Below, one piece after another: positions 33,083-41,744 of a stretch of 64,000 nucleotides of DNA. A model generated the notes under the pieces. It saw only the letters and a list, made by a program, of their open reading frames with translations, was not told the DNA's origin and ran no database searches. The position numbers and the translations under genes were made by a program. Position 1 is the stretch's first letter, and every line of letters begins with the position of its first letter. Source of the stretch: Pseudodesulfovibrio tunisiensis (GTDB lineage: Bacteria > Desulfobacterota > Desulfovibrionia > Desulfovibrionales > Desulfovibrionaceae); the NCBI RefSeq assembly GCF_022809775.1, contig NZ_CP094380.1:3447501-3511500 (forward strand), read 5' to 3'.

Positions 33083-33745
33083 ATGTATCACAGCATTTAT
33101 GAGTTCGTTATCGGGCCCCTGGCCTGGATCGGCTGGACCGTGTTCGTGGTCGGCTCCATCTGGAAGCTGGCTTCCATGTGGGCACTGGCCAAGAAAAAGG
33201 ACGGCAGTTCCATCGCCTACACCAGGTTCGGGTATGGCGCACGTTCCATCATTCAGTGGCTCATCCCCTTCGGGACCACCGGTTGGAAGTCGAACCCGGC
33301 CGTGACCGTGGCCACGTTCATCTTCCACATCTGTCTGGTGCTGGTTCCCATTTTCCTGTCCGCCCATGTGGTGCTCTGGGATCAGTTCTTCGGCGTTTCC
33401 TGGGGCACTCTGCCTGACACCGTGGCCGATTACATGACCGTGGCCGTGATTCTGGCCGCCGCGTTCTTTGCCTATCGCAGGATCGCGGTCAAGGAAGTGG
33501 CCTTTCTGACCACGTACAAGGACTGGATGGCGCTCGGCATCGCCGTGAGCCCGTTCGTCACCGGATTTCTGGCATACCACCAGATTTTCAACTATCAGGT
33601 CATGATCGTCCTGCACATCCTCTGCGGCCTGGCATGGCTGGCGTTCATTCCGTTCTCCCGGCTGAGCCACATGCTGATTTCCTGGTACTCCCGCGCCTAC
33701 ATCGGCTCCGAGTTCCAAGGCGTTCGCCACTGCAAGGACTGGTAA
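33083..33745 (+). CDS. tmcC: TmcC, integral membrane cytochrome b-like subunit
   Basis: 220 residues starting MYHSIYEFVIG, with AGGGGGG upstream; an in-frame start at 33026 lies inside tmcD and is rejected. About five membrane helices are visible. The sequence parallels HmcE (PFVTGFLAYHQIF, HILCGLAWLAFIPFSRLSHM), including His residues suited to haem b. It would connect periplasmic TmcA with cytoplasmic TmcB. Confidence 0.88.
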   Translation: MYHSIYEFVIGPLAWIGWTVFVVGSIWKLASMWALAKKKDGSSIAYTRFGYGARSIIQWLIPFGTTGWKSNPAVTVATFIFHICLVLVPIFLSAHVVLWDQFFGVSWGTLPDTVADYMTVAVILAAAFFAYRRIAVKEVAFLTTYKDWMALGIAVSPFVTGFLAYHQIFNYQVMIVLHILCGLAWLAFIPFSRLSHMLISWYSRAYIGSEFQGVRHCKDW

Positions 33746-33766
33746 GGGCTGAAGGAGGATATACGA

Positions 33767-35107
33767 ATGAAATACGAGGCTTTCGACAGGAAAATCGAGG
33801 ACGTCGGGCTGCAGGACGGCATAGCCAAACTCACGCCCGAGAAAATCGAGAAAACAATAAATGAAGTGCTTCAGGGCGAAACCGGCGCCAAGCTCAAGGC
33901 CTACCACGAAACCTGCGTGCGTTGCGGCCTCTGCGCCCAGGCCTGCCACTTCTACGTGTCCCACGACGGTGATCCGTCCTATTCCCCGGCAGGCAAGGTC
34001 GCCCAGACCATGTCCGTCATTCTGGACAAGAAGGGCAAGGTCAGCGCCGAATTCATCTACAAGGCCGCCCAGATCGCCTATACCGAGTGCAACCTGTGCC
34101 GCCGCTGCGTGCATTACTGCCCGCTGGGCATCGACACCGGCTACATCATGAGCACGGTGCGCCGCATCTGCCACAAGCTTGGCGTGACTCCGCAGTACCT
34201 TCAGGATACCGCTCATTCCCATTCCGCGACCATGAACCAGATGTGGGTCAAGGAAGACGAATGGACCGACGCCCTGCTCTGGCAGGAAGAGGAAGCCCGC
34301 GACGAATTCCCGAACATGCGCATCCCGCTGGACAAGAACGGCGCGGACATCATGTATTCGGTCATCGCGCCGGAACCCAAGTTCCGGACCCACCTCATCT
34401 ATCAGGCCACGGCCATCCTGCATGAGGCGGACATCGACTTCACCATGCCGACCACGACCGGTTGGGACAACTCGGACATGGCCATGTACTCCGGCGACTT
34501 CGAGATCATGGGCCGTCTGAAGCGCGACCATTTCGAATGCGCTCAGGGTCTCAAGGTCAAGAAGATCGTCATGGGCGAGTGCGGCCATGCGTTCCGTTCC
34601 GTCTACGACATGGGCAACCGCTGGAATGCCTGGAAGGATTACCCGGTCGAGGTCGTCCATTCCATCGAGTTCTTTGCCGAGCTGCTCCGGTCCGGCAAGA
34701 TCAAGATGAAGGAAAAATATCCCGAACCCGTCACCATCCATGATCCGTGCAACGTGATTCGTGGCCGCGGCCTCATGGAAGAGTTGCGCTATGTGGTGGG
34801 CGAGATCTGCGAAACCGTTGTCGAGATGACTCCCAACCGCGAATACAACTACTGTTGTTGTGCCGGCGGCGGCGTCATCAACTGCGGACCGCCGTTCAAG
34901 AACGTGCGCGTCAACGGCAACAAGGCCAAGGCCGATCAGCTTCGGGCAGTCAAGGAACAGGGCGTGACCACGGTCATCTCCCCCTGCCACAACTGCCACG
35001 GCGGACTTGAAGACATCATCCACAGCTACGAGCTGGGATTGGAACTCAAGTTTCTGGGCGATATCATCTATGCGAACATGGTTAAGAACAAGGCCATCGA
35101 GGAATAG
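33767..35107 (+). CDS. tmcB: TmcB, HdrD-like cytoplasmic iron-sulfur subunit
   Basis: 446 residues with [4Fe-4S] motifs CVRCGLCAQACHF (about 46-58) and CNLCRRCVHYCP (near 108), and a CCG-type domain with CNVIRGRG, NYCCCAGGG and CHNCHG. It is the paralogue of HmcF. It lacks signal and membrane segments, so it acts on the cytoplasmic face, where the Hdr-like site may reduce a disulfide or another carrier. The order in the operon is tmcD-tmcC-tmcB-tmcA. Confidence 0.9.
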   Translation: MKYEAFDRKIEDVGLQDGIAKLTPEKIEKTINEVLQGETGAKLKAYHETCVRCGLCAQACHFYVSHDGDPSYSPAGKVAQTMSVILDKKGKVSAEFIYKAAQIAYTECNLCRRCVHYCPLGIDTGYIMSTVRRICHKLGVTPQYLQDTAHSHSATMNQMWVKEDEWTDALLWQEEEARDEFPNMRIPLDKNGADIMYSVIAPEPKFRTHLIYQATAILHEADIDFTMPTTTGWDNSDMAMYSGDFEIMGRLKRDHFECAQGLKVKKIVMGECGHAFRSVYDMGNRWNAWKDYPVEVVHSIEFFAELLRSGKIKMKEKYPEPVTIHDPCNVIRGRGLMEELRYVVGEICETVVEMTPNREYNYCCCAGGGVINCGPPFKNVRVNGNKAKADQLRAVKEQGVTTVISPCHNCHGGLEDIIHSYELGLELKFLGDIIYANMVKNKAIEE

Positions 35108-35116
35108 GGAGGCAAC

Positions 35117-35491
35117 ATGACCAGAAAGACGATCATCTCCATGCTGGCGGTGGCCCTGGTGTGCATCTTCTTCCTCCCCGCCTTTTCGCAGGAGGATATC
35201 AAACAGCTTGCGGACCCGGCTTTTGAACAGCCCCAGCGGCCCGCAGTGCCGTTCATGCACGACGAACACAATGAAAAGGCCGGTCTTGACGGCTGCCTGC
35301 CCTGCCACCATGAAGGCAAGGAAAACGGTGAGCTGGTCGAAGGCGATCCCGTGCCTTGCGCGGAATGCCATTCTGTCGAGGGCGACGGCGACGTCCTGCC
35401 CCTGATGCTGGCCTATCACAAGCAGTGCGGCGATTGTCATGCTGCCGAGAAAAAGGGACCGCTGGCCTGTGGCGAGTGCCACCAGCGGTAA
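35117..35491 (+). CDS. tmcA: TmcA, type II tetrahaem cytochrome c3
   Basis: 124 residues with a cleavable signal (ending PAFSQ) and four haem sites, CLPCH, CAECH, CGDCH and CGECH. Short size, acidic character and HDEHN/YHK axial His residues match type II cytochrome c3 (TmcA), which takes electrons from hydrogenase via type I c3. It ends the tmc operon, nine bases after tmcB. Confidence 0.92.
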   Translation: MTRKTIISMLAVALVCIFFLPAFSQEDIKQLADPAFEQPQRPAVPFMHDEHNEKAGLDGCLPCHHEGKENGELVEGDPVPCAECHSVEGDGDVLPLMLAYHKQCGDCHAAEKKGPLACGECHQR

Positions 35492-35566
35492 CGGGCTTCA
35501 CTCCAGCCCATAAAAAAGAGCAGGCCGTCGGACCGCCCTTCGACGGCTTTCGCTGACCATCACTCG

Positions 35567-35605
35567 ACTCCCGGTTCCGGTTCGCTGGAATCGGGAGTTC
35601 TTTTT
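35567..35605 (+). terminator. Intrinsic terminator after tmcA
   Basis: ACTCCCGGTTCC (35567-35578) and GGAATCGGGAGT (35587-35598) form a 12-bp stem with one mismatch, followed by TCTTTTT. Confidence 0.85.
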
Positions 35606-35875
35606 GGGGGAAGGAATGCCTCCGACTATCAGCGGAAGCTGATTCGGCCTGTCCGGGGCCTCACCCTTCGGGCGTGGCAAATCCAGCGTCCGAATCCGCA
35701 GTTCTGCGGATTTGTCGATGTCCTTTGCTTCCCGCCGTCCACAAGGGCAAGCGAGCCTGTCCATCTGTCTTGGCGATGTCGTTGGTCGTGGGTGCGCCGA
35801 ATTTGTCTCATCGAGAAACAGGATTCAGGGAAAATTGGACAAACAAGGAAATCGTTTTTCTCTTTCGGACCACCC
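35606..35875. other. Non-coding stretch between tmc terminator and structured repeat
   Basis: About 270 bases with no supported gene. Short frames on both strands (for example from 35674 and 35712) have no ribosome sites or recognisable products. Positions 35838-35870 are T-rich. Confidence 0.4.
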
Positions 35876-36012
35876 GTTTCAAGAATTTGAAGAGGCCGGA
35901 TGCATGTCCCGGCAGGGCATGCATCCGGCCTCTTCAAATTCTTGAAACATATGGGAATCCAAGGGGCCTTGCTCCTTGGCAGGTCTGGGCAGCGCCCAGC
36001 CTCCCGGGAGGG
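35876..36012 (+). repeat. Structured repeat element, copy 1
   Basis: It opens with a perfect 31-bp inverted repeat (35876-35906 and 35918-35948; arms start GTTTCAAGAATTTGAAGAGG), loop TCCCGGCAGGG. A tail follows (35950-36012) with CCTTGCTCCTTGG, the small hairpin CTGGGC-AGC-GCCCAG and CCCGGGAGGG. A second copy lies at 40532-40666: the tail is nearly identical and the long stem has a different sequence but the same length and an 11-base loop. Loop-proximal CCC/GGG here is CTC/GAG there, and T-A of the tail hairpin becomes C-G, so pairing is preserved. Confidence 0.8.
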
Positions 36013-36177
36013 CCGTCGGAGACATTTCCCTGTTTTTTTCAGGAAGAGAAAGTCTGTGTGTTCGGTACCGGGTTGCCAGTGGTTTCATTGACAGTTCTGT
36101 AACAGGGTTGTAACAACACCCGGTCACGGTGTAAACGGTCGCACAAAACCGTCCATTACCTAAAAGAGAGGGTATAC

Positions 36178-37197
36178 ATGAAATTCAAGTGCAAGTCCTT
36201 GTTGGTACTGGCTTTTATGGTGGCGTTCGCCTCCTCGGCCTTTGCTGGCACTCTGGAAGACGTCAAGAAGAAGGGATACATCACTCTTGGCGTGAGCGAA
36301 GGCGTGGTTGGGTTTTCCGCTCCGGATTCCGATGGCAAATGGGTTGGCTTCGACGTCGACATGGGCCGTGCGGTTGCCGCTGCGGTTCTGGGCGATTCCA
36401 ATGCTCTGAAGTTCGTTCCGCTGGCTTCCAAGCAGAAGATCGTGGCCGTTTCCTCCGGTCAGGTCGATCTGGCTCCCCGCACCACCACCTGGACCCTGAA
36501 GCGCGACGCCAAGCAGGGCGTGGATTTCACCGTGGTAATGTTCTACGATGGTCAGGGTTTCATGGTCCGCAAGGATTTGGGACTCACTTCCGCCAAGGAA
36601 CTGGACGGCGCTTCTGTTTCCGTGACCTCCGGCACCTCCAACGAGCTGAACGTGGCCGATTTTGCCCGTGCCAACGGCATCAAGCTGGAGACCGTTGTCT
36701 TCGACAGCAAGAAGGAAGCGTTTCAGGCGTACCTTGCCGGACGCGTGGATGCCTTCACCACGGATGCAAGCCAGCTTGCCGCCATGCGCGCCATGGCTCC
36801 GAACGCCAGTGAGCATGTGATCCTTCCCGAACGCATTTCCAAGGAACCGCTGGCTCCGTATGTCCGCCATGGCGACAATCAGTGGAAGGACCTGGTCACC
36901 TGGGTCATGTACGGCCTGATCGAGGCCGAGGAAAAGGGCATCACTCAGGCCAACGTGCTTGAGATGAAGACCAAATCCGATGACCCCATGGTCAAGCGCA
37001 TGCTTGGCGTGACCGGCGATACCGGTTCGTTCCTGAATCTGGACAACGACTGGCTGGTCCGGGCCATTCAGGCCGTGGGCAACTATGGCGAGATGTACAA
37101 TCGCTACTTCGGTCCTGACACCCAGCTGAATCTTCCCCGCGAACGCAACGAATTGTGGACCCGTGGCGGCCTGCTGTACGCCATGCCCATCCGCTAG
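36178..37197 (+). CDS. aapJ: Amino-acid ABC transporter, periplasmic binding protein (AapJ/BztA type)
   Basis: 339 residues with a signal peptide (ending SAFAG) and the family-3 solute-binding fold: LGVSEGVVGFS, GFDVDMGRAVAAAVLG, FVPLASKQKIVAVSSGQVDL and the hinge stretch SVTSGTSNE. The length and the C-terminal extension ending RGGLLYAMPIR are specific to the AapJ/BztA group for general L-amino acids (Glu, Gln, Asp, Asn). It leads an operon with two long permeases and one ATPase. The leader at 36100-36175 is AT-rich and contains the short inverted repeat ACGGT...ACCGT. Confidence 0.9.
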   Translation: MKFKCKSLLVLAFMVAFASSAFAGTLEDVKKKGYITLGVSEGVVGFSAPDSDGKWVGFDVDMGRAVAAAVLGDSNALKFVPLASKQKIVAVSSGQVDLAPRTTTWTLKRDAKQGVDFTVVMFYDGQGFMVRKDLGLTSAKELDGASVSVTSGTSNELNVADFARANGIKLETVVFDSKKEAFQAYLAGRVDAFTTDASQLAAMRAMAPNASEHVILPERISKEPLAPYVRHGDNQWKDLVTWVMYGLIEAEEKGITQANVLEMKTKSDDPMVKRMLGVTGDTGSFLNLDNDWLVRAIQAVGNYGEMYNRYFGPDTQLNLPRERNELWTRGGLLYAMPIR

Positions 37198-37277
37198 TTC
37201 GCCAGACCCGAATACGACCCGGCCGGGCCGCCATTGTGCGGCTCGGCCGATTCGCTTTTCCTGAAACAGGCAGTACT

Positions 37278-38432
37278 ATGTCCCCAGATTCAGCTTTCAA
37301 GGACCGCATACCCATGCTGCTGGTGCAGACCGCAGTGGTGGGCATTCTCATATATTTCGCCCTGACCCTGTTCCACAACACCCAGGCCAATCTGGAGGCG
37401 AGGAACATTGCGTCGGGCTACGGCTTCATGTCCGTGGAGGGCGGCCTGCCCATCAACGACACCCTGTTGCCGTACAAACCGAGCGACTCCTACGGATACG
37501 CCTTTTTCATGGGTGTACTGAACACCCTGTACGTGGCCGTGATCAGCATCGTCCTGTCCACGATCCTCGGCGTTATCGTGGGCTGTGCGCGGGTGTCCAC
37601 CAACTGGCTCGTGTCCAGACTGGCGGCCGTGTATGTCGAGGTGCTCAGAAACATTCCGCTCCTTCTCACGCTTTTCTTCTGCTACTCCGTGGTGCTGGCT
37701 TCCCTGCCACATCCTCGCAAAAGTCTGGAGCCGATTTCCGGCGTGTTCCTGAACAACCGGGGGCTTTTTCTGCCGAGACCGGAATTTCAGGACGGATTTC
37801 TGTGGGTGGCGCTTGCCGCGGTCGTGGCGCTGATTGCGTCCTTTGTGCTGATTCGCCGGGCGCGTCGTCTGCGGGAGGAAACCGGCAAGGGGTTTCATGC
37901 CGGATGGATCGCCCTCGGCCTGTGCGTGGTGTTGCCGGGCATTGCCTGGCTCGTGACACCCGAAGCCGTGACCTTTGATTTTGCCAAGCTCAAGGGATTC
38001 AATTTCAAGGGCGGCATGGTGCTTCGGCCCGAATTTACCGCGCTGCTCACTGGTCTTGTTCTGTACACGGCAGCGTTCATTGCGGAAAACGTGCGCAGCG
38101 GCATTCAGTCCGTGAGCCGGGGACAGCTCGAGGCGGCCAAGGCGCTTGGGCTCAAGCCGGGGCTGACCATGCGTCGGGTGGTGCTGCCTCAGGCCCTGCG
38201 AGTCTGTGTACCCGCCACGACCAACGACTATGCCAGTCTGGTCAAGAACAGCTCGCTGGCCGTGGCCATCGGCTATCCGGACATGGTGTCCATCGGCGGC
38301 ACCATCATCGGCCAGAATGATCAGGCCGTGGAGATCATCGGCCTGTGGATGGCGGTGTACCTGTCCATCAATCTGTGCATTTCCCTGTTCATGAACTGGT
38401 TCAACGCCCGAGTGCAGTTGGTGGAGCGGTAG
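37278..38432 (+). CDS. aapQ: Amino-acid ABC transporter permease 1 (AapQ/BztB type)
   Basis: 384 residues from ATG 37278 (the frame stays open upstream into aapJ, but no ribosome site supports it). About eight membrane helices; the conserved permease loop appears as AAKALGLKPGLTMRRVVLPQALRV, the EAA motif that contacts the ATPase. An insertion of about 120 residues between the first core helices is typical of AapQ compared with short HisQ/GlnP-type permeases. The protein forms a heterodimer with the next gene's product. Confidence 0.88.
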   Translation: MSPDSAFKDRIPMLLVQTAVVGILIYFALTLFHNTQANLEARNIASGYGFMSVEGGLPINDTLLPYKPSDSYGYAFFMGVLNTLYVAVISIVLSTILGVIVGCARVSTNWLVSRLAAVYVEVLRNIPLLLTLFFCYSVVLASLPHPRKSLEPISGVFLNNRGLFLPRPEFQDGFLWVALAAVVALIASFVLIRRARRLREETGKGFHAGWIALGLCVVLPGIAWLVTPEAVTFDFAKLKGFNFKGGMVLRPEFTALLTGLVLYTAAFIAENVRSGIQSVSRGQLEAAKALGLKPGLTMRRVVLPQALRVCVPATTNDYASLVKNSSLAVAIGYPDMVSIGGTIIGQNDQAVEIIGLWMAVYLSINLCISLFMNWFNARVQLVER

Positions 38433-38433
38433 C

Positions 38434-39546
38434 ATGGAAACGACAAACGCGATGAATGAACCCAAGGTTTTCAGTCCTTTGCCCCAGCTTCCTCCGCCGC
38501 CCAGTTCCATCGGTGTTGCGGGGTGGCTCAAGGCCAATCTGTTCAACGGCTGGTTCAATTCCATTCTGACGCTTTGCAGCGTGGGACTGCTGCTCAAGGT
38601 TGTCCCGCCTCTGGTTTCCTGGGCGTTGCTGGATGCCTGCTGGATCGGGGAACCGGGCCAGTGCGATCAGACCGGGGGCGCATGCTGGGCCTTTGTGTTC
38701 CACAAGATGCGGCTGCTGCTTACCGGCACCTATCCGTCGGAATTCGTGTGGCGGCCTTCGATTGCCGGGATTCTGTTCGTGCTCATGGCTGCGGCCACGG
38801 TTTCGGGCAAGGTCAAGGCGCGGTATCTGGTTCCGGGCTGGGGGCTGCTCACGGTCCTGTCCTTCTGGCTCATCGGCGGAGGCGCGGGATTGGCGCATGT
38901 GGATCAGTCCATGTGGGGCGGTCTCATGCTCAGCCTCGGGCTGGCTGCCATCGGCATTCTGATTTCCGTGCCGCTCGGCATCCTGCTGGCTCTGGGCCGG
39001 CAAAGCTCCCTCGGCATGATCCGGCCGCTGTGCATCGCCATCATCGAACCCATCCGGGGCGTTCCCCTGATCACCATCCTGTTCATGGCCTCGGTCATGA
39101 TGCCTTTGTTTCTGCCCCCGGGAATGCAGGTGAACAATCTGCTGCGCGTTCAGGTGGGCATCATTCTGTTTTCCTCGGCCTACATGGCCGAAGTGGTGCG
39201 CGGCGGACTTCAGGCCGTTCCCAAGGGACAGCTTGACGCGGCCAAGGCACTTGGTCTGTCCTACTGGAAGCTGACCCTGCTCGTGGTGCTGCCTCAGGCT
39301 CTGCGGCATGTGCTTCCCGCGCTCATCGGCCGCTGCATTGCTCTGTTCAAGGATACGTCTCTGGTCATCATCGTGGGCCTGCTGGATTTTCTCGGCATTG
39401 CCAAGGCCGCGGCGCAGGATCAGGATTGGCTCGGCTGCGACGCCGAAGCCTACGTGTTCTGCGCCTTTGTCTACTGGTGCATCTGTTTCGGCATGAGCCG
39501 TTACGGGCGGTCCCTGGAAAAACGCGGTCCCAAGACCAACAAGTAA
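38434..39546 (+). CDS. aapM: Amino-acid ABC transporter permease 2 (AapM/BztC type)
   Basis: 370 residues starting one base after aapQ's stop. A Pro-rich N-terminus is followed by about eight membrane helices and the EAA loop AAKALGLSYWKLTLLVVLPQALRHV. It pairs with AapQ in the membrane. Homology between the two EAA loops is obvious. No unusual feature is visible. Confidence 0.88.
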   Translation: METTNAMNEPKVFSPLPQLPPPPSSIGVAGWLKANLFNGWFNSILTLCSVGLLLKVVPPLVSWALLDACWIGEPGQCDQTGGACWAFVFHKMRLLLTGTYPSEFVWRPSIAGILFVLMAAATVSGKVKARYLVPGWGLLTVLSFWLIGGGAGLAHVDQSMWGGLMLSLGLAAIGILISVPLGILLALGRQSSLGMIRPLCIAIIEPIRGVPLITILFMASVMMPLFLPPGMQVNNLLRVQVGIILFSSAYMAEVVRGGLQAVPKGQLDAAKALGLSYWKLTLLVVLPQALRHVLPALIGRCIALFKDTSLVIIVGLLDFLGIAKAAAQDQDWLGCDAEAYVFCAFVYWCICFGMSRYGRSLEKRGPKTNK

Positions 39547-39558
39547 GAGGTGGCGAAC

Positions 39559-40305
39559 ATGCCTTCCCGTGAAATCGTCATAGACGTGAAAGACCTCAAC
39601 AAGTGGTACGGTTCGTTCCACGTTCTCAAGAATATCAATCTTCAGGTCCACCGGGGCGAGCGCATCGTGGTATGCGGCCCGTCCGGGTCGGGCAAGTCCA
39701 CGCTCATCCGGTGCATGAACCGGCTGGAAACCCACCAGCAGGGGCGGATCGTGGTCAACGGCATCGAATTGACCGGCAATCTCAAGGGGCTGGAGAAAAT
39801 CCGGCGCGAGGTGGGCATGGTGTTTCAGAGTTTCAACCTGTTCCCGCACATGTCCGTGCTGGACAACCTGACTCTTGCTCCGGTCTGGGTGCGGCACATG
39901 CCGCGCAAGGAGGCCGTGGAGCAGGCCATGCATTATCTCAGCCGCGTTCGCATTGCGGAACAGGCGGACAAGTTTCCGGGACAGCTTTCCGGCGGTCAGC
40001 AGCAGCGCGTGGCCATTGCCCGTGCCCTGTGCATGAATCCCTCGGTGCTTCTGTTTGATGAACCCACATCCGCACTTGATCCGGAAATGATCAAGGAAGT
40101 GCTCGACGTCATGATCGAACTGGCGGAAGAGGACATGACCATGGTCTGCGTTACCCACGAAATGGGCTTTGCCCGCACCGTGGCCGATCGCGTCATCTTC
40201 ATGGACGGCGGAGAAATCGTCGAGGAAAATACCCCCGAGGAATTCTTCAACAATCCCCAATTCGATCGCACGCGCCTCTTTTTGAGCCAGATTCTCCAAC
40301 ATTAG
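39559..40305 (+). CDS. aapP: Amino-acid ABC transporter ATPase (AapP/GlnQ type)
   Basis: 248 residues starting [10 protein letters not shown], with AGAGG upstream; a GTG nine bases earlier is possible. Walker [11 protein letters not shown]-loop in [11 protein letters not shown], signature [15 protein letters not shown], Walker [13 protein letters not shown] and switch His in CVTHEMGFA are all intact. It drives amino-acid import through AapQM. It ends the operon just before a set of hairpins. Confidence 0.93.
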   Translation: MPSREIVIDVKDLNKWYGSFHVLKNINLQVHRGERIVVCGPSGSGKSTLIRCMNRLETHQQGRIVVNGIELTGNLKGLEKIRREVGMVFQSFNLFPHMSVLDNLTLAPVWVRHMPRKEAVEQAMHYLSRVRIAEQADKFPGQLSGGQQQRVAIARALCMNPSVLLFDEPTSALDPEMIKEVLDVMIELAEEDMTMVCVTHEMGFARTVADRVIFMDGGEIVEENTPEEFFNNPQFDRTRLFLSQILQH

Positions 40306-40326
40306 AAGAAGATATGCCTTCGGCGA

Positions 40327-40439
40327 CTCAAGAACCTTTTCAAGAAAAGGTTCTTGAGAATCTCCCAAAGTTTGCTGGTTCTACGCCGCCTGTACGGGAT
40401 GAGGAAACTTGTCCGATCAGCACGGCGGCGTAGGGAGAT
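40327..40439 (+). other. Hairpin cluster behind the aap operon
   Basis: CTCAAGAACCTTTTC (40327-40341) and GAAAAGGTTCTTGAG (40344-40358) form a perfect inverted repeat separated by two bases, 22 bases after the aapP stop; no T-run follows. Then come nested stems ATCTCCC (40360-40366)/GGGAGAT (40433-40439) around CTACGCCGCC (40381-40390)/GGCGGCGTAG (40424-40433), which share one base. The first hairpin may end the aap transcript; the nested pair looks like a folded RNA. Confidence 0.65.
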
Positions 40440-40531
40440 GCGGAAGAACCTGACTTGTCCTGTCGAAAAACCGAGCTTCGTGGAAATGAGGAGAAAGAAA
40501 GCGAAAAGTTTTTTCCTGATATCCTTCCCGT

Positions 40532-40666
40532 CTTGAGAATCGGAAAAGGCCCGAGGAATGTCTCGCCAGAGCATTCATCGGGCCTTTTCCGATTCTCGAG
40601 ACAGAATGGGGATCCAGGGGGCCTTGCTCCTTGGCGGGTCCGGGCAGCGCCCGCCCCCCGGGAGGG
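40532..40666 (+). repeat. Structured repeat element, copy 2
   Basis: Arms of 29 bases (40532-40560 starting CTTGAGAATCGGAAAAGGCC, and 40572-40600) pair with one G-T and one mismatch around the 11-base loop TCTCGCCAGAG. The tail (40606-40666) repeats copy 1 with few changes, including CCTTGCTCCTTGG and CGGGC-AGC-GCCCG. Both copies have the same orientation and enclose exactly the aapJQMP operon. It ends 14 bases before the stop codon of the minus-strand phosphatase gene. Confidence 0.8.
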
Positions 40667-40679
40667 TCACCGAAGGCCT

Positions 40680-41744
40680 TCAGTTGTCCATCATGAACCG
40701 GAAAATGGCTTCCATGAACTTGCCGGACACCACATCGGGCAGGGCGAATTTCGGCAGGTTGTCGCCGGGCAGGGTGCCGACGTAGGCGAAATAGATTTCC
40801 TGAGACAGCCGGGTCAGTCCCGGTGCCAGATTCGAATCCCAGAGTTCGGAGCGCTGTCCGGCCTCCATGTCGTAGGAGCGGCATTGCAGGGGCCGCTGCG
40901 CAAAAAGCAGGCACGTGCCTTCCTCAAGCAGCGGACAGACCGCCCCGGCCTGCGACAGGCAGTACTCGGTGCTTTCGCCTTCCGGCCCGAAATCCCGCGC
41001 GGTTTGGCGTTCCTTTCGCGCGGTTTCCACGGCGCGTTCGATCACGTCCAGCCGTTGCTGGCTGGTCAGATGCATGTTTATGCTGTGGCTGAGATGCACG
41101 GCCTCGGCCAGCGTGAGCTTGATGGGCGTGGAGCAGCACCGGTCGTGATCCCTGCCGCACCGCTGGCCCGATTCGGAGGGGAACATGTCCTCCAGCGTCT
41201 GCACCAGCCCTTCGTAGTCGTTGAGAAACGGGGAGAGGTCCACAAGCCGCTTGAATTCGAGACAGGGCTCGCGCACGGTGAGCTTGCCGCTGGATTTGCC
41301 GTATTTGCGGATGGTGCGCCACTGGTTGAAGTTGGCGGGCTTGGACTTGAGTTTTCGCAGGGTCTTGTAGGCCAGCATGTGCCCGAGTCCCCGGCGGAGC
41401 AGGTAGGCGTTGAGCACGGTTCCGGTGCGGCCGATGCCGTGTCGGCAGTGGATGAGCACTTTCTTGCCCAGATAGATGGCCTCGTCCAGCCATGCCAGGG
41501 TCTTTTCCAGCTCCTGAAGGCCGGGCGCCTCCTCGTCCTGAAGCGGAAGGTAGCGGACTTCGAATCCCGCGCCGTGCTCGATGTCGTGCAGATCGCAGAA
41601 TTCGCCGCACAGGTTGAGGATGGCGTCAATGCCCTGATCGCGGATCGCGTCGAGCTGGGCGTGGCTCATGGGGGCCTGCCCAACGGCGAGCTGATCCGTG
41701 ACCCAGGTCAGGACGTAGACGGGCTTATGCCTGGGAATCTTCAT
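40680..41744 (-). CDS. Dual-specificity phosphatase fused to a Cys-rich YkgJ-like domain
   Basis: 354 residues. The first 170 form a dual-specificity / tyrosine phosphatase with the P-loop HCRHGIGRTG (Cys 100, Arg 106) and a general-acid Asp near 70 (LQDEEAPG). The second part (from about 190) has Cys residues in RCGRDHDRCCSTP, EYCLSQ, CPLLEEGTC and CRSYD, the pattern of YkgJ-family putative metal-binding proteins. The fusion is unusual. The gene is the last of a five-gene minus-strand operon and overlaps the preceding gene by 20 bases, so it is probably co-translated with it. The target, protein or nucleotide, is unknown. Confidence 0.8.
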   Translation of the reverse strand: MKIPRHKPVYVLTWVTDQLAVGQAPMSHAQLDAIRDQGIDAILNLCGEFCDLHDIEHGAGFEVRYLPLQDEEAPGLQELEKTLAWLDEAIYLGKKVLIHCRHGIGRTGTVLNAYLLRRGLGHMLAYKTLRKLKSKPANFNQWRTIRKYGKSSGKLTVREPCLEFKRLVDLSPFLNDYEGLVQTLEDMFPSESGQRCGRDHDRCCSTPIKLTLAEAVHLSHSINMHLTSQQRLDVIERAVETARKERQTARDFGPEGESTEYCLSQAGAVCPLLEEGTCLLFAQRPLQCRSYDMEAGQRSELWDSNLAPGLTRLSQEIYFAYVGTLPGDNLPKFALPDVVSGKFMEAIFRFMMDN

